Shown piece by piece: positions 52,420 to 62,084 of a stretch of DNA of 64,000 bases. Numbering within the stretch: the stretch's first letter is position 1; each line of letters opens with the position of its first letter. Made by a program: the position numbers and the translations under genes. The DNA is from Pseudomonas sputi (GTDB lineage Bacteria; Pseudomonadota; Gammaproteobacteria; Pseudomonadales; Pseudomonadaceae), in contig NZ_BQHI01000003.1 in the NCBI RefSeq assembly GCF_021603585.1, forward strand, positions 367,215 to 431,214. Reading direction: 5' to 3'. The notes under the pieces are model-generated. The model was given only the letters and a program-made list of their open reading frames with translations, did not search any database and was not told where the DNA came from.

Positions 52420-54108
52420 TCAGACCAACAGGTTCTGCAAGGTCGCCAGGCTGTCGGCCTCTTCGATGGTCTTGTCCTGGCGCCAGCGCAACATGCGCGG
52501 GAAGCGTACGGCGATGCCGCTCTTGTGTCGGCGGGAGAGGGCGATGCCTTCGAAGCCCAGTTCGAACACCAGACTTGGCGTCACGCTACTGACCGGGCCG
52601 AATTTTTCCACGGTGGTCTTGCGCACGATGCTGTCGACTTCGCGCATTTGCGCATCGGTCAGCCCGGAATAGGCCTTGGCGAAGGGCACCAGCGCCCGGG
52701 CACTGGAACCGGGCGGGCCGTCCCACACCGCAAAGGTGTAATCGCTGTAAAGACTGGCACGCCGACCGTGACCGCGCTGGGCGTAAATCAACACCGCGTC
52801 GACGCTGAACGGGTCGACCTTCCATTTCCACCACACGCCCATGTCCTTGGTGCGGCCGACGCCATACATGGCATCCTTCGCCTTGAGCATCATGCCTTCG
52901 ACCCCCAGGCGCCGGGAGGCCTCGCGCTGGCGGGCGAGGTCGAACCAGTCGTCACCCGTCAGGATCGGCGACGGCAGCAGCACCGGGTTGTTGCAACGTG
53001 CGATGACCTGTTCCAGTTGCTCACGACGCCTGGCCTGGGGCTGGTTGCGCCAGTCTTCGCCCTGCCATTCGAGCAGGTCGTAGGCGAGTACCACCACCGG
53101 CGCATCTTCGAGGATTTTGCGGTCCAGTGACTTGCGACCGATCCGTTGCTGCAATAGCGCGAAGGGTTGCACCGCCGGGGCGTCTGTCGACTGCGGATCG
53201 AACGCGTCTTCGGTGACCGGGCGCTGGTTTTTCCAGACCACGATTTCGCCGTCGATCACCGTACCGTCGGGCAAGCCGTGCAGCAGCGTGTCGAATTCGG
53301 GAAAACGCTCGGTCACCAGCTCTTCGCCCCGGGACCAGACCCACAGTTTCCCGTCACGCTTGACCACCTGCGCGCGAATGCCATCCCACTTCCATTCCAC
53401 CTGCCAGTTACTGGCCGGCCCGAGCAACGCGTCGAAGGTTTCCACCGGTTGCGCCAGCGCGTGGGCGAGGAAGAACGGGTAGGGCTGGCCGCCGCGCTGG
53501 GCGTGTTCGTCACTGGATTCGGGGGCGATCAGTTTCAGGTAAGCGGCGGCGTTCGGCCGGTTGGACAGGTCGGTGTAGCCCACCAGTCGTTGCGCCACGC
53601 GTTTGCTGTCGAGCCCGGCCATGGCGGCCAGGGCGCGGGTCACCAACAGTTTGGACACGCCGACCCGGAAACTGCCGGTGATCAACTTGATGCACAGCAT
53701 CACGCTCGGCCGATCCAGTTGCGCCCACAGAGCGGGCAATTGGTGGGCGAGGTATTCCGGGGTTTCGCCGCGCAGGGGCAGCAGTTTGTCTTCGATCCAT
53801 TCGGCAAGCCCGGCCTCGGACGTGTGCGGATGTTCCGGCAGCACCAGCGAAATGGTTTCCGCCAGATCGCCGACCGCCTGATAGCTCTCCTCGAACAGCC
53901 ATGGCTCTAGCCCGGACGTTTCAACCGCGAGCTCGCGCAGAACTCTCACCGGAACCAGTTGCCGAGGCCGCCCGCCGGACAAGAAGTACACCGCCCACGC
54001 GGCATCCTGCGGTTGCGCCTGGGCGAAGTAGGTTTGCATGGCCGCCAGTTTGGCGTTGCTGGAGGTGGTGGCGTCGAGTTCGGCATACAACCCGGCGAAG
54101 TCTTTCAT
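52420..54108 (-). CDS. ATP-dependent DNA ligase (Lhr-associated)
   Basis: A 562-residue ligase. N-terminal DNA-binding domain (1-210), adenylation domain with KxDG nucleophile EWKWDGIRAQ (Lys240), later motifs and a C-terminal OB fold with SGIAVRFPRMLRWRQDK. Seals nicks with ATP, unlike the replicative NAD ligase. It belongs to the ligase-Lhr-PdeM-exonuclease DNA repair set. Start overlaps the exonuclease stop by 4 bases. Confidence 0.93.
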   Translation of the reverse strand: MKDFAGLYAELDATTSSNAKLAAMQTYFAQAQPQDAAWAVYFLSGGRPRQLVPVRVLRELAVETSGLEPWLFEESYQAVGDLAETISLVLPEHPHTSEAGLAEWIEDKLLPLRGETPEYLAHQLPALWAQLDRPSVMLCIKLITGSFRVGVSKLLVTRALAAMAGLDSKRVAQRLVGYTDLSNRPNAAAYLKLIAPESSDEHAQRGGQPYPFFLAHALAQPVETFDALLGPASNWQVEWKWDGIRAQVVKRDGKLWVWSRGEELVTERFPEFDTLLHGLPDGTVIDGEIVVWKNQRPVTEDAFDPQSTDAPAVQPFALLQQRIGRKSLDRKILEDAPVVVLAYDLLEWQGEDWRNQPQARRREQLEQVIARCNNPVLLPSPILTGDDWFDLARQREASRRLGVEGMMLKAKDAMYGVGRTKDMGVWWKWKVDPFSVDAVLIYAQRGHGRRASLYSDYTFAVWDGPPGSSARALVPFAKAYSGLTDAQMREVDSIVRKTTVEKFGPVSSVTPSLVFELGFEGIALSRRHKSGIAVRFPRMLRWRQDKTIEEADSLATLQNLLV

Positions 54109-55139
54109 GGTTGCACCTCGGCAACGGCGGGCGTGGCGGTGGAAAGCTCTTCTTCATCGTCACCGTATTCGGTGTTGAAACCTTGTGCATCCAGACCTTG
54201 TTCGCGCAGATGTCGCACCAGCACGCCAATCGAGCCGTGGGTGACCATCACCCGCTCGGCGCCGGTCTGTTCGATAGCCCATAAAAGACCGGGCCAGTCG
54301 GCGTGATCCGAGAGCACGAAGCCGCGATCCACGCCGCGCCGCCGACGGGTGCCGCGCAGGCGCATCCAGCCGCTGGCGAAGCTGTCGCTGTAATCGCCGA
54401 AACGGCGCATCCAACTGCTGCCGCCGGCCGAGGGCGGGGCGATGACCAGCGCCTGGCGCATCATCGGGTCGTTCTTTTCCACCTCGCCGGCGTAGATCGT
54501 TGGCGGCAGGTAGACACCGGCCTCGCGGTACACACGGTTCAGCGGCTCGACCGCACCGTGGCTGAGGATCGGCCCGAGGGTTTCGTCGATGCCGTGGAGA
54601 ATCCGCTGGGCCTTGCCGAACGAATAGCAGAACAGCACGCTGGCCTTGCCGGCCTCGATGTTGGCCTGCCACCACTGATTGATCTCGGCGAACACCTGCG
54701 CCTGCGGCTGCCAGCGGTAAATCGGCAGGCCGAAGGTCGATTCGGTGATGAAGGTGTGGCAGCGCACCGGTTCGAACGGCGCGCAGGTGCCATCGGGTTC
54801 GATCTTGTAGTCGCCGGAGGCGACCCAGACTTCGCCGCCGTACTCCAGCCGCACTTGGGCCGAGCCGAGTACATGACCGGCGGGATGAAAGCTCAGGGTG
54901 ACGCCGTGGTGGGTCAGGCGCTGGCCGTAGTCGAGGGTTTGCAGGTTGATGTCCTGGCCCAGGCGCGCACGCAGAATCCCTTCGCCGGCGCTGGCGGCCA
55001 GGTAATGCTGATTGCCGCCACGGGCATGGTCGCCGTGGGCATGGGTGATCACCGAGCGCTCGACGGGCCGCCACGGGTCAATGTAGAAGTCCCCGGCAGG
55101 GCAGTAGAGGCCTTCGGGGCGGGCGATAACAAGGTCCAT
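54105..55139 (-). CDS. Ligase-associated DNA exonuclease (beta-CASP metallo-beta-lactamase fold)
   Basis: A 344-residue protein: HAHGDHARGG (HxHxDH metal motif), GHVLGSAQV and GDYKIEPDGTCAPFE, and C-terminal beta-CASP segments (DHADWPGLLWA). It is the fourth partner of the ligase/Lhr/PdeM system, structurally related to SNM1/Artemis nucleases. First gene of this minus-strand group. Confidence 0.92.
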   Translation of the reverse strand: MDLVIARPEGLYCPAGDFYIDPWRPVERSVITHAHGDHARGGNQHYLAASAGEGILRARLGQDINLQTLDYGQRLTHHGVTLSFHPAGHVLGSAQVRLEYGGEVWVASGDYKIEPDGTCAPFEPVRCHTFITESTFGLPIYRWQPQAQVFAEINQWWQANIEAGKASVLFCYSFGKAQRILHGIDETLGPILSHGAVEPLNRVYREAGVYLPPTIYAGEVEKNDPMMRQALVIAPPSAGGSSWMRRFGDYSDSFASGWMRLRGTRRRRGVDRGFVLSDHADWPGLLWAIEQTGAERVMVTHGSIGVLVRHLREQGLDAQGFNTEYGDDEEELSTATPAVAEVQP

Positions 55140-55220
55140 GGCATTACCGGAATGGAGGGACTTGTTAGCTATGAGGTTGGCGCGAAGTCAGAAGTTCTAT
55201 CGATTTTCTGAACTGTCGCA

Positions 55221-55268
55221 TGATCGTTCCCACGCGGACGGTTCGACGCCTCGACGTGGGAACGATCA
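55221..55268. repeat. REP-type inverted repeat (REPIN-like)
   Basis: TGATCGTTCCCACG ... CGTGGGAACGATCA with the 20-base interior GCGGACGGTTCGACGCCTCG; arms match the REP core, interior recurs at 57903. Confidence 0.78.
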
Positions 55269-55280
55269 ACTGGGGGGGGA

Positions 55281-57731
55281 TTACTTGCCGGGGGTAAGGG
55301 TCAGTCGCGTCTTGCCATACACCCGATCAAAGTTCTGCGGCTGCATCGGCAAGCCGATGTACTGGCCCTTGAGCCACGGATCGATGCCGTTCAGGTAGTT
55401 CGGGCTCACCGGATTCCCGGATTGCCCTGTACCGTTCTGGCCCATCAGCGGCTCGCTCTGACCGAAGTCGACGATGAAACGCATCGACGGCGCACGTGTG
55501 GTGCTGAAATCCTGGCCCCAGGCAAACGCCGCCGTATTCAGAGTGGTGTGGTCGCCGCCCGCCGCGAACGGGCCGCGAACGGTCTGACCGCTGGCATTCT
55601 TCCACTCGTAGCGGTGCAGCTTGCCCCACTGCCAGGCCCGGCGGTCGCCGCCCAGTTGACTGTCGCCGGCACTGATCGCAGCCGCCAGGCTGCGGGCGAG
55701 GATCGCCGGTTTGTCTTCTTTTTGCGAGGTACGGGCGTCGTCCCAGAACGGACTGTCTTCGCGGCCCAGCAGGTGATCGGCCTGGGCGGCGTAGGACAGA
55801 TCGCCATTGGCGATAAACGCTTTCCACGCCGGGCTGCTTTGCGGGCCGAGCTCGTCGAGGAAGATCTGCTTCATGCTTTCCTGCAGGAACAGCTCGTAGA
55901 TCGCCGCGTCGGCGGACGTCGGGCTGAGCTTGCCGTCGAAGGCCATCAAGCGGGTGTAGGCTTCGCGGGCCTTGGCCCGTTCGGCATCCGGCAGGGCTTC
56001 AATCGCCTGTTTCAGCGGCTGCGCCATGCCCGGGGCTTCGAACATTTTCTTCAGTTTGGCGGCGAAGGTGGTGGTCTGGTCGTACTGCATGGCGATCACG
56101 CTGCGACCGTCGTGCTTGCCGCTGCCGGCCAGTTCGGCCAGGCGCTCGCCACGTTCCGGCGCTGCCCAGGAATTGGACAGTTGCATGCCGTAGCCATGGG
56201 GAATGACCCGCTGGTTGGCGGTGCCGAGCCAGCCCTGGGCCGGATCCTGATCGTAGGGGTGCAGCATCGGGTCGGCGTAACCGTCCCAGTCGTAGCGACC
56301 TTCCCAGCCCGGCGACGGCAGCAAACCTTCACCTTCACGGCGGTTGGGGAAGCGACCGGTGACTTGCCAGCCAATGTTGCTGGCGTCGGCGAACACCAGG
56401 TTCAGCGCAATGGCGCGGATTTCCCGGCTGGCGTCCGAGGCGCGTTCCACGTTCTGGGCGCGGCTCAGATCGAAAAACGCATCGAGGGATTTGTCGTCGG
56501 TGAAGCTCGGCGTCTGCAAGGCCAGGCCGAAACCCGCGCCCTGAGCGGCGGCCTGCGTACTGTTGAGCAGCGCGCCATGGCGGGTTTCATACACCGCTTC
56601 GCGAATCGGCCGCTGGCCTTTGACGAAGTAGGTCTCGTTGCGCACGCCCAGTGGCTGCCATTTGCCGTTGACCTCGTAGGACAACGTGCTGCCCTGACGA
56701 CGGAGTTTTTCCAGGAACAGGTCCTGGTTGTCGCCGAGCACGCTGGTCAGGCTCCACGCCACCTTGCCGTTGAAACCGCCGAGCACCATCGGCAGACCGG
56801 CCACGGTCACGCCGGCAGCCTGGTATTTGGGTGCGCGAATCTGCACGAAACTCCACAGCGACGGCGCGGCCAGCGGGCCATGGCTGTCGCTGGCCAGCAG
56901 GCTCTTGCCGCTGCGGCTGCGTTGCGGGGCGATGGCCCAGTTGTTCGACGACTGAGTGCCCAGCAGGTTGATGGCGGCCAGTTGTTCGCTGGCATTGCTC
57001 AGTTCCGTCAGCCCCGGAATCTGCCCGTTGAGCTTGATGCCCTGCAGCTTGTCGGCCTCGGCCACCGGCAGGTTTTCGTCGGGGGCGGAAGGGGTCAGCC
57101 AGGCGAGCTTGTCGGTGGTGACAGTCTGCGCCAGCAGCAGCGAGGCGATTTCTTCCGGCAGGTTGGCCGACTGGCTGAAGTTCAGCAGGCAGAAGATCAG
57201 CGCCGAATCTTCCGGTTTCCAGTATTCAGGCTTGTAGCCGCTGGAGGCCAGATCCCCCGGCAGTTTGTCGGCGTAGCGGAACAGGTAGGCGTTGACGCCC
57301 CGGGCATAGACTTCGAAGAAGCGCTTGAGCCGTGGCGACGAAGCCTTGTACAGCTCACCGGCGCTTTTCTTCAGGTTGACGGCGCGCATGTAGCGGTCGG
57401 CGTCGAGCATCGACGCGCCGGACATTTCCGCCAGACGGCCCTGAGCCAGCAGGCGCAGGGTGACCATCTGATTGATGCGGTCGCTGGCGTGCACATAGCC
57501 AAGGGCGAACAGTGCGTCGTGGAAGCTGTTGCTTTCGATCAGCGGCATGCCCATGGCATTGCGGCGTACCGAAACGTTCTGCGCCAGGCCCTTGAGCGGC
57601 TGTACACCGGAGGTCGGCGGGAGGGTGTCCTGGGCGTTCCAGGTCTGACAACCGGTCAGGCTCAGAACACCGGTCACTGCTGCGGCAACGCCGAACCGGG
57701 GAAGAAAATGTGAAAGGGCTGGCGAGGCCAT
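55281..57731 (-). CDS. quiP: Acyl-homoserine lactone acylase QuiP (penicillin acylase family)
   Basis: An 816-residue Ntn-hydrolase precursor. Lipoprotein-type signal ([16 protein letters not shown], Cys28), alpha chain, then autoprocessing site with nucleophile Ser262 in [11 protein letters not shown] opening the beta chain. Close to P. aeruginosa QuiP (PA1032) through [27 protein letters not shown] and [20 protein letters not shown]. It cleaves the acyl chain of long AHL signals, so it can quench quorum sensing or recycle AHLs. Not PvdQ/HacB, which have different N-terminal signatures. Confidence 0.92.
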   Translation of the reverse strand: MASPALSHFLPRFGVAAAVTGVLSLTGCQTWNAQDTLPPTSGVQPLKGLAQNVSVRRNAMGMPLIESNSFHDALFALGYVHASDRINQMVTLRLLAQGRLAEMSGASMLDADRYMRAVNLKKSAGELYKASSPRLKRFFEVYARGVNAYLFRYADKLPGDLASSGYKPEYWKPEDSALIFCLLNFSQSANLPEEIASLLLAQTVTTDKLAWLTPSAPDENLPVAEADKLQGIKLNGQIPGLTELSNASEQLAAINLLGTQSSNNWAIAPQRSRSGKSLLASDSHGPLAAPSLWSFVQIRAPKYQAAGVTVAGLPMVLGGFNGKVAWSLTSVLGDNQDLFLEKLRRQGSTLSYEVNGKWQPLGVRNETYFVKGQRPIREAVYETRHGALLNSTQAAAQGAGFGLALQTPSFTDDKSLDAFFDLSRAQNVERASDASREIRAIALNLVFADASNIGWQVTGRFPNRREGEGLLPSPGWEGRYDWDGYADPMLHPYDQDPAQGWLGTANQRVIPHGYGMQLSNSWAAPERGERLAELAGSGKHDGRSVIAMQYDQTTTFAAKLKKMFEAPGMAQPLKQAIEALPDAERAKAREAYTRLMAFDGKLSPTSADAAIYELFLQESMKQIFLDELGPQSSPAWKAFIANGDLSYAAQADHLLGREDSPFWDDARTSQKEDKPAILARSLAAAISAGDSQLGGDRRAWQWGKLHRYEWKNASGQTVRGPFAAGGDHTTLNTAAFAWGQDFSTTRAPSMRFIVDFGQSEPLMGQNGTGQSGNPVSPNYLNGIDPWLKGQYIGLPMQPQNFDRVYGKTRLTLTPGK

Positions 57732-57844
57732 GGCAAAGCTCCTGCGGGGGTGTAGAGGCTGGGGGGCGCAATAAAGCCGCTACGTTAGTGAGCAGGAGGG
57801 GGCCGCGCAAGCGGGGCAAGCGGTTATTTCTTCCCGCTCACGCA

Positions 57845-57938
57845 GATCGTTCCCACGCTTTGCGTGGCAATGCAGCCCGGGCCGCTCTGCGGCCCATTTC
57901 CACGCGGACGGTTCGACGCCTCTGCATGGGAACGATCA
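57845..57938. repeat. REP-type composite repeat (REPIN)
   Basis: GATCGTTCCCACGC at 57845 and its inverted partner ATGGGAACGATC at 57927; between them a second GC hairpin and the interior GCGGACGGTTCGACGCCTC shared with the element at 55221. Confidence 0.75.
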
Positions 57939-57945
57939 AGGCCGG

Positions 57946-58590
57946 TCAGGACTTCGGCGGATTGATCTTCTGCACCAGCGCGTAGGCCTTCACGGTCGCC
58001 GGGCGATCCTTGATGTGGTTGAACCAGCGCTGCACATTCGGGAAGTCGTCCAGATTCTGGCTCTGCCATTTGTGCGAGACGATCCACGGGTAGATCGCCA
58101 TGTCGGCGATGCTGTATTCGCTGCCGGCGACGAACTCGTTGTTGGCCAGTTGCTTGTCCAGCACTCCGTACAGACGCGCGGTTTCATCGATGTAGCGCTT
58201 GATCGCGTAGGGGATTTTTTCCGGGGCGAACTGGCTGAAGTGATGGTTCTGCCCGGCCATCGGCCCGAGCCCGCCCATTTGCCAGAACAGCCATTGCAGC
58301 GCCACCTGGCGGCCACGCAGGTCCTTGGGCAGGAACTTGCCGGTCTTTTCCGCGAGGTACAGCAAGATTGCGCCGGACTCGAACAGCGACAACGGCTCGC
58401 CGCCGTCGGCCGGCTCATGATCGACGATCGCCGGGATGCGGTTGTTCGGGGCGATTTTCAGAAAGTGCGGCTGGAATTGCTCGCCCTGGCTGATGTTGAT
58501 CGGGTGTACGTCATAGCGCAGGCCCGCCTCTTCGAGGAACAGGGAAATCTTGTGGCCGTTGGGCGTGGTCCAGTAATACAGGTCGATCAT
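57946..58590 (-). CDS. yfcG: YfcG-like glutathione S-transferase / disulfide reductase
   Basis: A 214-residue Nu-class GST: N-terminal thioredoxin fold MIDLYYWTTPNGHKISLFLE with the TPNGHK glutathione motif, LSLFESGAILLYLAEKTG, helical C-terminus with QNHHFSQFAPEKIPYA typical of YfcG. Start ATG 58590. Uses glutathione for disulfide reduction rather than detoxification in E. coli. Confidence 0.9.
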   Translation of the reverse strand: MIDLYYWTTPNGHKISLFLEEAGLRYDVHPINISQGEQFQPHFLKIAPNNRIPAIVDHEPADGGEPLSLFESGAILLYLAEKTGKFLPKDLRGRQVALQWLFWQMGGLGPMAGQNHHFSQFAPEKIPYAIKRYIDETARLYGVLDKQLANNEFVAGSEYSIADMAIYPWIVSHKWQSQNLDDFPNVQRWFNHIKDRPATVKAYALVQKINPPKS

Positions 58591-58737
58591 GGAAAGCTCC
58601 AAATCAGGAAAATGGCTTACGTGCGGACAGCAAACGCCGGCTTCAGGTTGTCCTGTGTGCGTTCGATAGCTTGCTTCGTCACAGGAGGTGATGCTCAAGT
58701 ACGGGAAATTCAATGACCCCGCGTGAGAAAAATCGCC

Positions 58738-59295
58738 ATGGAGCTCAAGGCCAACGCTGCACTGATCGTCATCGACCAGCAAAAAGGCATTCTGGAATCG
58801 CGTCTGGGGCGGCGGAACAATCCGTCGGCCGAAGAGCGGATCCTTGAGCTGCTGAGCTTTTGGCGGCGCAGTGGGCGGCCGGTGATCCACGTGCAGCACC
58901 TGTCGCGCTCACCCGATTCGGTGTTCTGGCCGGAGCAGGAAGGGGTGGAGTTTCAGGACAGGTTTTTGCCGAAGGACGGCGAATGGCTGATCCAGAAGCA
59001 GGTGCCGGATGCGTTTTGTGCGACGGGGCTTGAGGCGGGGTTGCGTGAGGCGGGGATCGGGCAGTTGATCATTGTCGGCGTGGCGACGAACAACTCGGTG
59101 GAGTCCACGGCGCGCACGGCGGGCAATCTGGGGTTCGAGGCGTGGGTAGCGGAAGATGCGTGCTTCACCTTCGACAAGGCCGACTATTTTGGCACGTTGC
59201 GTTCGGCGCAAGAGGTGCATGCCATGTCGCTGGGGAATCTGCACGGGGAGTATGCGACGGTGGTCGGCACCGGGCAGATTCTGGCGGCAGGCTGA
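58738..59295 (+). CDS. Isochorismatase-fold hydrolase-like protein, no catalytic Cys
   Basis: A 185-residue cysteine-hydrolase-family protein counted from ATG 58738 (a GTG 15 bases upstream is the alternative; no clear ribosome site for either). Asp13 (LIVIDQQKG) and Lys87 (WLIQKQVP) of the usual triad are present, but the Cys of GVATxxCVEST is Ser120 (GVATNNSVESTAR). Substrate unknown; if active it would be a Ser or Asp based hydrolase. Confidence 0.85.
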   Translation: MELKANAALIVIDQQKGILESRLGRRNNPSAEERILELLSFWRRSGRPVIHVQHLSRSPDSVFWPEQEGVEFQDRFLPKDGEWLIQKQVPDAFCATGLEAGLREAGIGQLIIVGVATNNSVESTARTAGNLGFEAWVAEDACFTFDKADYFGTLRSAQEVHAMSLGNLHGEYATVVGTGQILAAG

Positions 59296-59313
59296 AAAGC
59301 TTCCGGTGAATGG

Positions 59314-59413
59314 GCCGGTCCCTTCGCGAGCAAGCCCGTTCCCACTTTCGACCGTATTCCTTTTGACGGAATGCAATCAAATCTGGGAGCGGGCTTGCTC
59401 GCGAAGGCGGTGT
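59314..59413. repeat. REPIN-like inverted repeat, second type
   Basis: CTTCGCGAGCAAGCCCGTTC at 59332 and AGCGGGCTTGCTCGCGAAGG at 59389 form inverted arms about 20 bases long around an A/T-rich spacer. This is a different repeat family from the GTTCCCACG type, common in P. fluorescens genomes. Confidence 0.8.
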
Positions 59414-59443
59414 CTCAGGCGAAGAAAATAATTGCCCGAAACA

Positions 59444-59650
59444 TCAAGCGCCGTGGCACTTTTTGAATTTCTTGCCGTTGCCGCATGGGCAAGGGTCGTT
59501 GCGGCCAACGTCTTTCAGGGCGTTGCGCACCGGCTCCTGGTGGGCGTGGCCGCAGTTCGGGCCGTGGACATGGCCATGGTCGTGATCATGGTGGTGATGG
59601 TCATGATCGTGGTTGCAGTCAGGGCCATGGACATGAGGTTGCTGGGTCAT
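59444..59650 (-). CDS. His-rich SEC-C motif protein
   Basis: A 68-residue protein starting [20 protein letters not shown]: residues 6-36 are almost only His, Asp, Gly and Cys, followed by a C-terminal SEC-C zinc motif ([17 protein letters not shown]). Probably binds zinc or nickel ions. ATG 59650. The [17 protein letters not shown] tail resembles that of SecA and of YchJ, encoded three genes upstream. Confidence 0.85.
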   Translation of the reverse strand: MTQQPHVHGPDCNHDHDHHHHDHDHGHVHGPNCGHAHQEPVRNALKDVGRNDPCPCGNGKKFKKCHGA

Positions 59651-59655
59651 CGGGG

Positions 59656-60141
59656 TCACTCCGTAATCAAATCGGCGGGGATTATCACGCCATTGCGCGC
59701 CAGGTGCACGTAGTGAGCGATGAATAAACCGGTTTCCATCTCGCCCTCCAGTCGATAGGGAATCTGCTGGTTCGGGTTTTTCAGCATTTTCACCACCTCT
59801 TTGACCTTCGGCCACAGGTTGGTACGGATCGGCACCTTGTAAAACGCACTGCTCTTTGGCTTCACGGTGATCCAGTGTTCGTGCTCGCCTTCGGCCAGCA
59901 GTAGGTCGGCGAGATGTATGCGGTATTCCAGGCCGCGCACGGTCAGGTCACTGTCATTGGGGTTGTCGATGCGAAAGTGCAGGATGAATTTCTGTTCCAG
60001 CAGCTTGGCGCGCACCACTTCGACGTTCACCAGGTGCACGGCGGGGTCGCGGGCGTCGTCGCTGAACCATGACGCACAACCGCCGAGCCCGAGAAACATG
60101 AGCAATGAGAAGAACCGAAATGTGCGCCAATGACCGAGCAT
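59656..60141 (-). CDS. LEA type 2 (WHy domain) lipoprotein
   Basis: A 161-residue lipoprotein: signal residues 1-21 with lipobox GLGGC, then a WHy/LEA-2 domain ([38 protein letters not shown]). In other bacteria the family is linked to desiccation and stress tolerance. Next to the SEC-C gene with 5 bases between. Confidence 0.85.
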   Translation of the reverse strand: MLGHWRTFRFFSLLMFLGLGGCASWFSDDARDPAVHLVNVEVVRAKLLEQKFILHFRIDNPNDSDLTVRGLEYRIHLADLLLAEGEHEHWITVKPKSSAFYKVPIRTNLWPKVKEVVKMLKNPNQQIPYRLEGEMETGLFIAHYVHLARNGVIIPADLITE

Positions 60142-60166
60142 CGATTAACTCCCTTTGCTGCCCAGT

Positions 60167-60649
60167 CTAGCTTCCGCTGCCGAAATACCCCGCACAGCAT
60201 TTCTTGAACTTCTGGCCGCTGGCGCACGGGCAGGCGTCGTTGCGGCCCAGCTTCAGTTGCACGGTCGGGTCGATGAAGTACCAGCGTCCGCTGTTCTGCA
60301 CGAATGACGAGCGCTCGCGGTGGCTGTGTTCGCCCTGACCGTCATGCCAGCGTGCGGTGAAGGTGACGAACGCGTGTTCCGGCTGGCCACCGAGCACTTC
60401 CGAACTTTCCACGTCCAGGCCGAGCCAGGTGCTCTGGGCGCTCCAGTCGCTGATCGACTGGCGATCCAGCCCCGCTTGCTGGGCGGGCAGGGTGGTGGCC
60501 ACCAGATAATCGATCAGGCCCAGCACATAGGCGCTGTAGCGCGAGCGCATCAGGGCTTCGGCGCACGGGGCCGGGTGGCCGGCGTGATAGTGACCGCAGC
60601 AGGCATCCAGCAGGTTGCCGCTGCCGCAGGGGCAAATGGCTGTACTCAT
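60167..60649 (-). CDS. YchJ family protein (UPF0225)
   Basis: A 160-residue protein with two SEC-C motifs: N-terminal [14 protein letters not shown] and C-terminal [20 protein letters not shown], around the NTF2-like core ([20 protein letters not shown]). Standard YchJ architecture. Function unknown. Confidence 0.92.
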   Translation of the reverse strand: MSTAICPCGSGNLLDACCGHYHAGHPAPCAEALMRSRYSAYVLGLIDYLVATTLPAQQAGLDRQSISDWSAQSTWLGLDVESSEVLGGQPEHAFVTFTARWHDGQGEHSHRERSSFVQNSGRWYFIDPTVQLKLGRNDACPCASGQKFKKCCAGYFGSGS

Positions 60650-60653
60650 GGCA

Positions 60654-61151
60654 TTACCACCAGTATTTCCCGAAGTTTTCCGGATTGGCCCAGAATCGCG
60701 AGTTGAGCCAGTCGGGGACTTGTTTGTAGTCAAGCAGATCGTAGGTGAAGAGGGTCAGCACCTGTTCGTCGCGGGCGAAGCGTTCGCTGGCTTGCAGGGC
60801 CAGAGAGTAAAAGTCGGTTTCCTGCCAGCCGCTGGCCGGCAGATCCGCCAGCACCGCGATGCGGCTGGCGTTGAGGTTGCGGATGCCGCCCAACAGATTC
60901 AGGCCGTCACGCTTGGGCAAATGTTCCAGGCAATCGACCACCAGCGCCAGGTCGAAACGGCGCGCCGCCAATTCTGCCGGCAACGCACCGGGCGCGGCGT
61001 GCGCAACGCAGGTGTCCGGGTGCGCTTCTTTAAAGGCAGCCAGCGCCGGGAACTCGCTGGCGCCGATCAGCAGCAGACGTGCCGGGGCGTAGCGGTCGAG
61101 CAGGGCGGCCAATGCCTGCTGCGGCGTGCGGGAAGAAATGGCGACGTTCAT
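60654..61151 (-). CDS. DUF6231 protein, methyltransferase-like
   Basis: A 165-residue protein with Rossmann-like strands [37 protein letters not shown] and [15 protein letters not shown], but the glycine-rich SAM motif is degenerate (GASEF). It may be a non-catalytic SAM-methyltransferase homologue; in other pseudomonads it adjoins ychJ, as here (4 bases). Confidence 0.78.
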   Translation of the reverse strand: MNVAISSRTPQQALAALLDRYAPARLLLIGASEFPALAAFKEAHPDTCVAHAAPGALPAELAARRFDLALVVDCLEHLPKRDGLNLLGGIRNLNASRIAVLADLPASGWQETDFYSLALQASERFARDEQVLTLFTYDLLDYKQVPDWLNSRFWANPENFGKYWW

Positions 61152-61299
61152 CGAAGCTCCTCAATCAGAGCGCCAAGACTAGCCTGCCCGGACGCCAAGG
61201 CCTAGCTCTCTGTCCTGCGGGTTTGCGGCAAATTCTTCGAAATCCCGTGAACAGGTGCACAAACGGCAATGGCCTATTGCTGGCGGAGATTAAAACTCC

Positions 61300-61350
61300 G
61301 GTCTTTACTCCCTGAATCGGTTCTAAGCCGATCCCTCAGGAGAAAACTAG
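61300..61350 (+). promoter_or_regulatory. 5' leader of ompA-like gene 1 with shared motif
   Basis: GGTCTTTACTCC (61300-61311), a small hairpin ATCGG/CCGAT (61316-61332) and CAGGAG (61337-61342) before ATG 61351. The same three elements precede the second ompA-like gene at 62084-62135. Confidence 0.65.
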
Positions 61351-62046
61351 ATGAGCATAGTTCGGACAGCATTACCCTTGGTTCTGCTAACCAGTGTGTT
61401 GACTGGTTGTGCAGGTTTGCAGAAAACCGACTGGCCGACCTGTGCGGCAGTCGGAGGTGTCGTCGGTGCGGGGCTCGGTGCGACCGAAAGCTCCGCATGG
61501 GCGGGGTATGGCGCGTTACTCGTCGGCGGTACGGCAGCGGCCTATTGCTGGGTTCACGGTGATGGCGACGAAGACGGCGATGGTGTGCCGGACAGTCGCG
61601 ACAAGTGCCCGGGCACGCCTAAAGGCGTACAGGTCGATGCCGACGGCTGCCCTCCACCAGCCCCTGCACCAGTGGTCGAAGAAGCTGTAGTGGTCAAGGA
61701 AGAAACCATTGTCATCCGCGATGTTCACTTCCAGTTCGACAAGGCCACGCTGACCCCGGCCGACAAAATGGTCCTGGATAAAGTCGCTTCGCGCCTGAAA
61801 CAGGAATCCAGTACCGCGCAATTGACCGTGACCGGCCACACCGACAGCGTCGGCAGCGATGCCTATAACCAGAAACTGTCGGATCGCCGTGCGCACTCGG
61901 TGGTCAAGTACCTGGTCGAAAGCGGCGTACCGCAAAGCAGCTTCGTGTCGGTGACCGGTGCCGGTGAAAGCCAGCCAGTGGCAGACAACAAAACGGCTGA
62001 CGGTCGCGCGCTGAACCGTCGTACCGAAATCAAAATCAACCGCTAG
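61351..62046 (+). CDS. OmpA-family lipoprotein 1
   Basis: A 231-residue outer-membrane lipoprotein: signal peptide with lipobox LTGC (Cys20), glycine-rich membrane-tropic segment VGAGLGATESSAWAGYGALL, thrombospondin-3-like calcium motif DGDGVPDSRDKCPGTPKG, and C-terminal peptidoglycan-binding OmpA domain (FDKATLTPADKMVLDKVASR, GHTDSVGSDAYNQKLSDRRA). Tandem paralogue downstream. OprF-like proteins of this form tether outer membrane to peptidoglycan. Confidence 0.9.
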   Translation: MSIVRTALPLVLLTSVLTGCAGLQKTDWPTCAAVGGVVGAGLGATESSAWAGYGALLVGGTAAAYCWVHGDGDEDGDGVPDSRDKCPGTPKGVQVDADGCPPPAPAPVVEEAVVVKEETIVIRDVHFQFDKATLTPADKMVLDKVASRLKQESSTAQLTVTGHTDSVGSDAYNQKLSDRRAHSVVKYLVESGVPQSSFVSVTGAGESQPVADNKTADGRALNRRTEIKINR

Positions 62047-62051
62047 CCCCC

Positions 62052-62084
62052 TCGCATCCGCGGCTTGTGCAGTCGCGGATGCGG
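62052..62084 (+). terminator. Hairpin between the two ompA-like genes
   Basis: TCGCATCCGCG...CGCGGATGCGG stem with short T-rich tail GTCTTT; probably an intrinsic terminator, overlapping the shared leader motif of gene 2. Confidence 0.55.
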
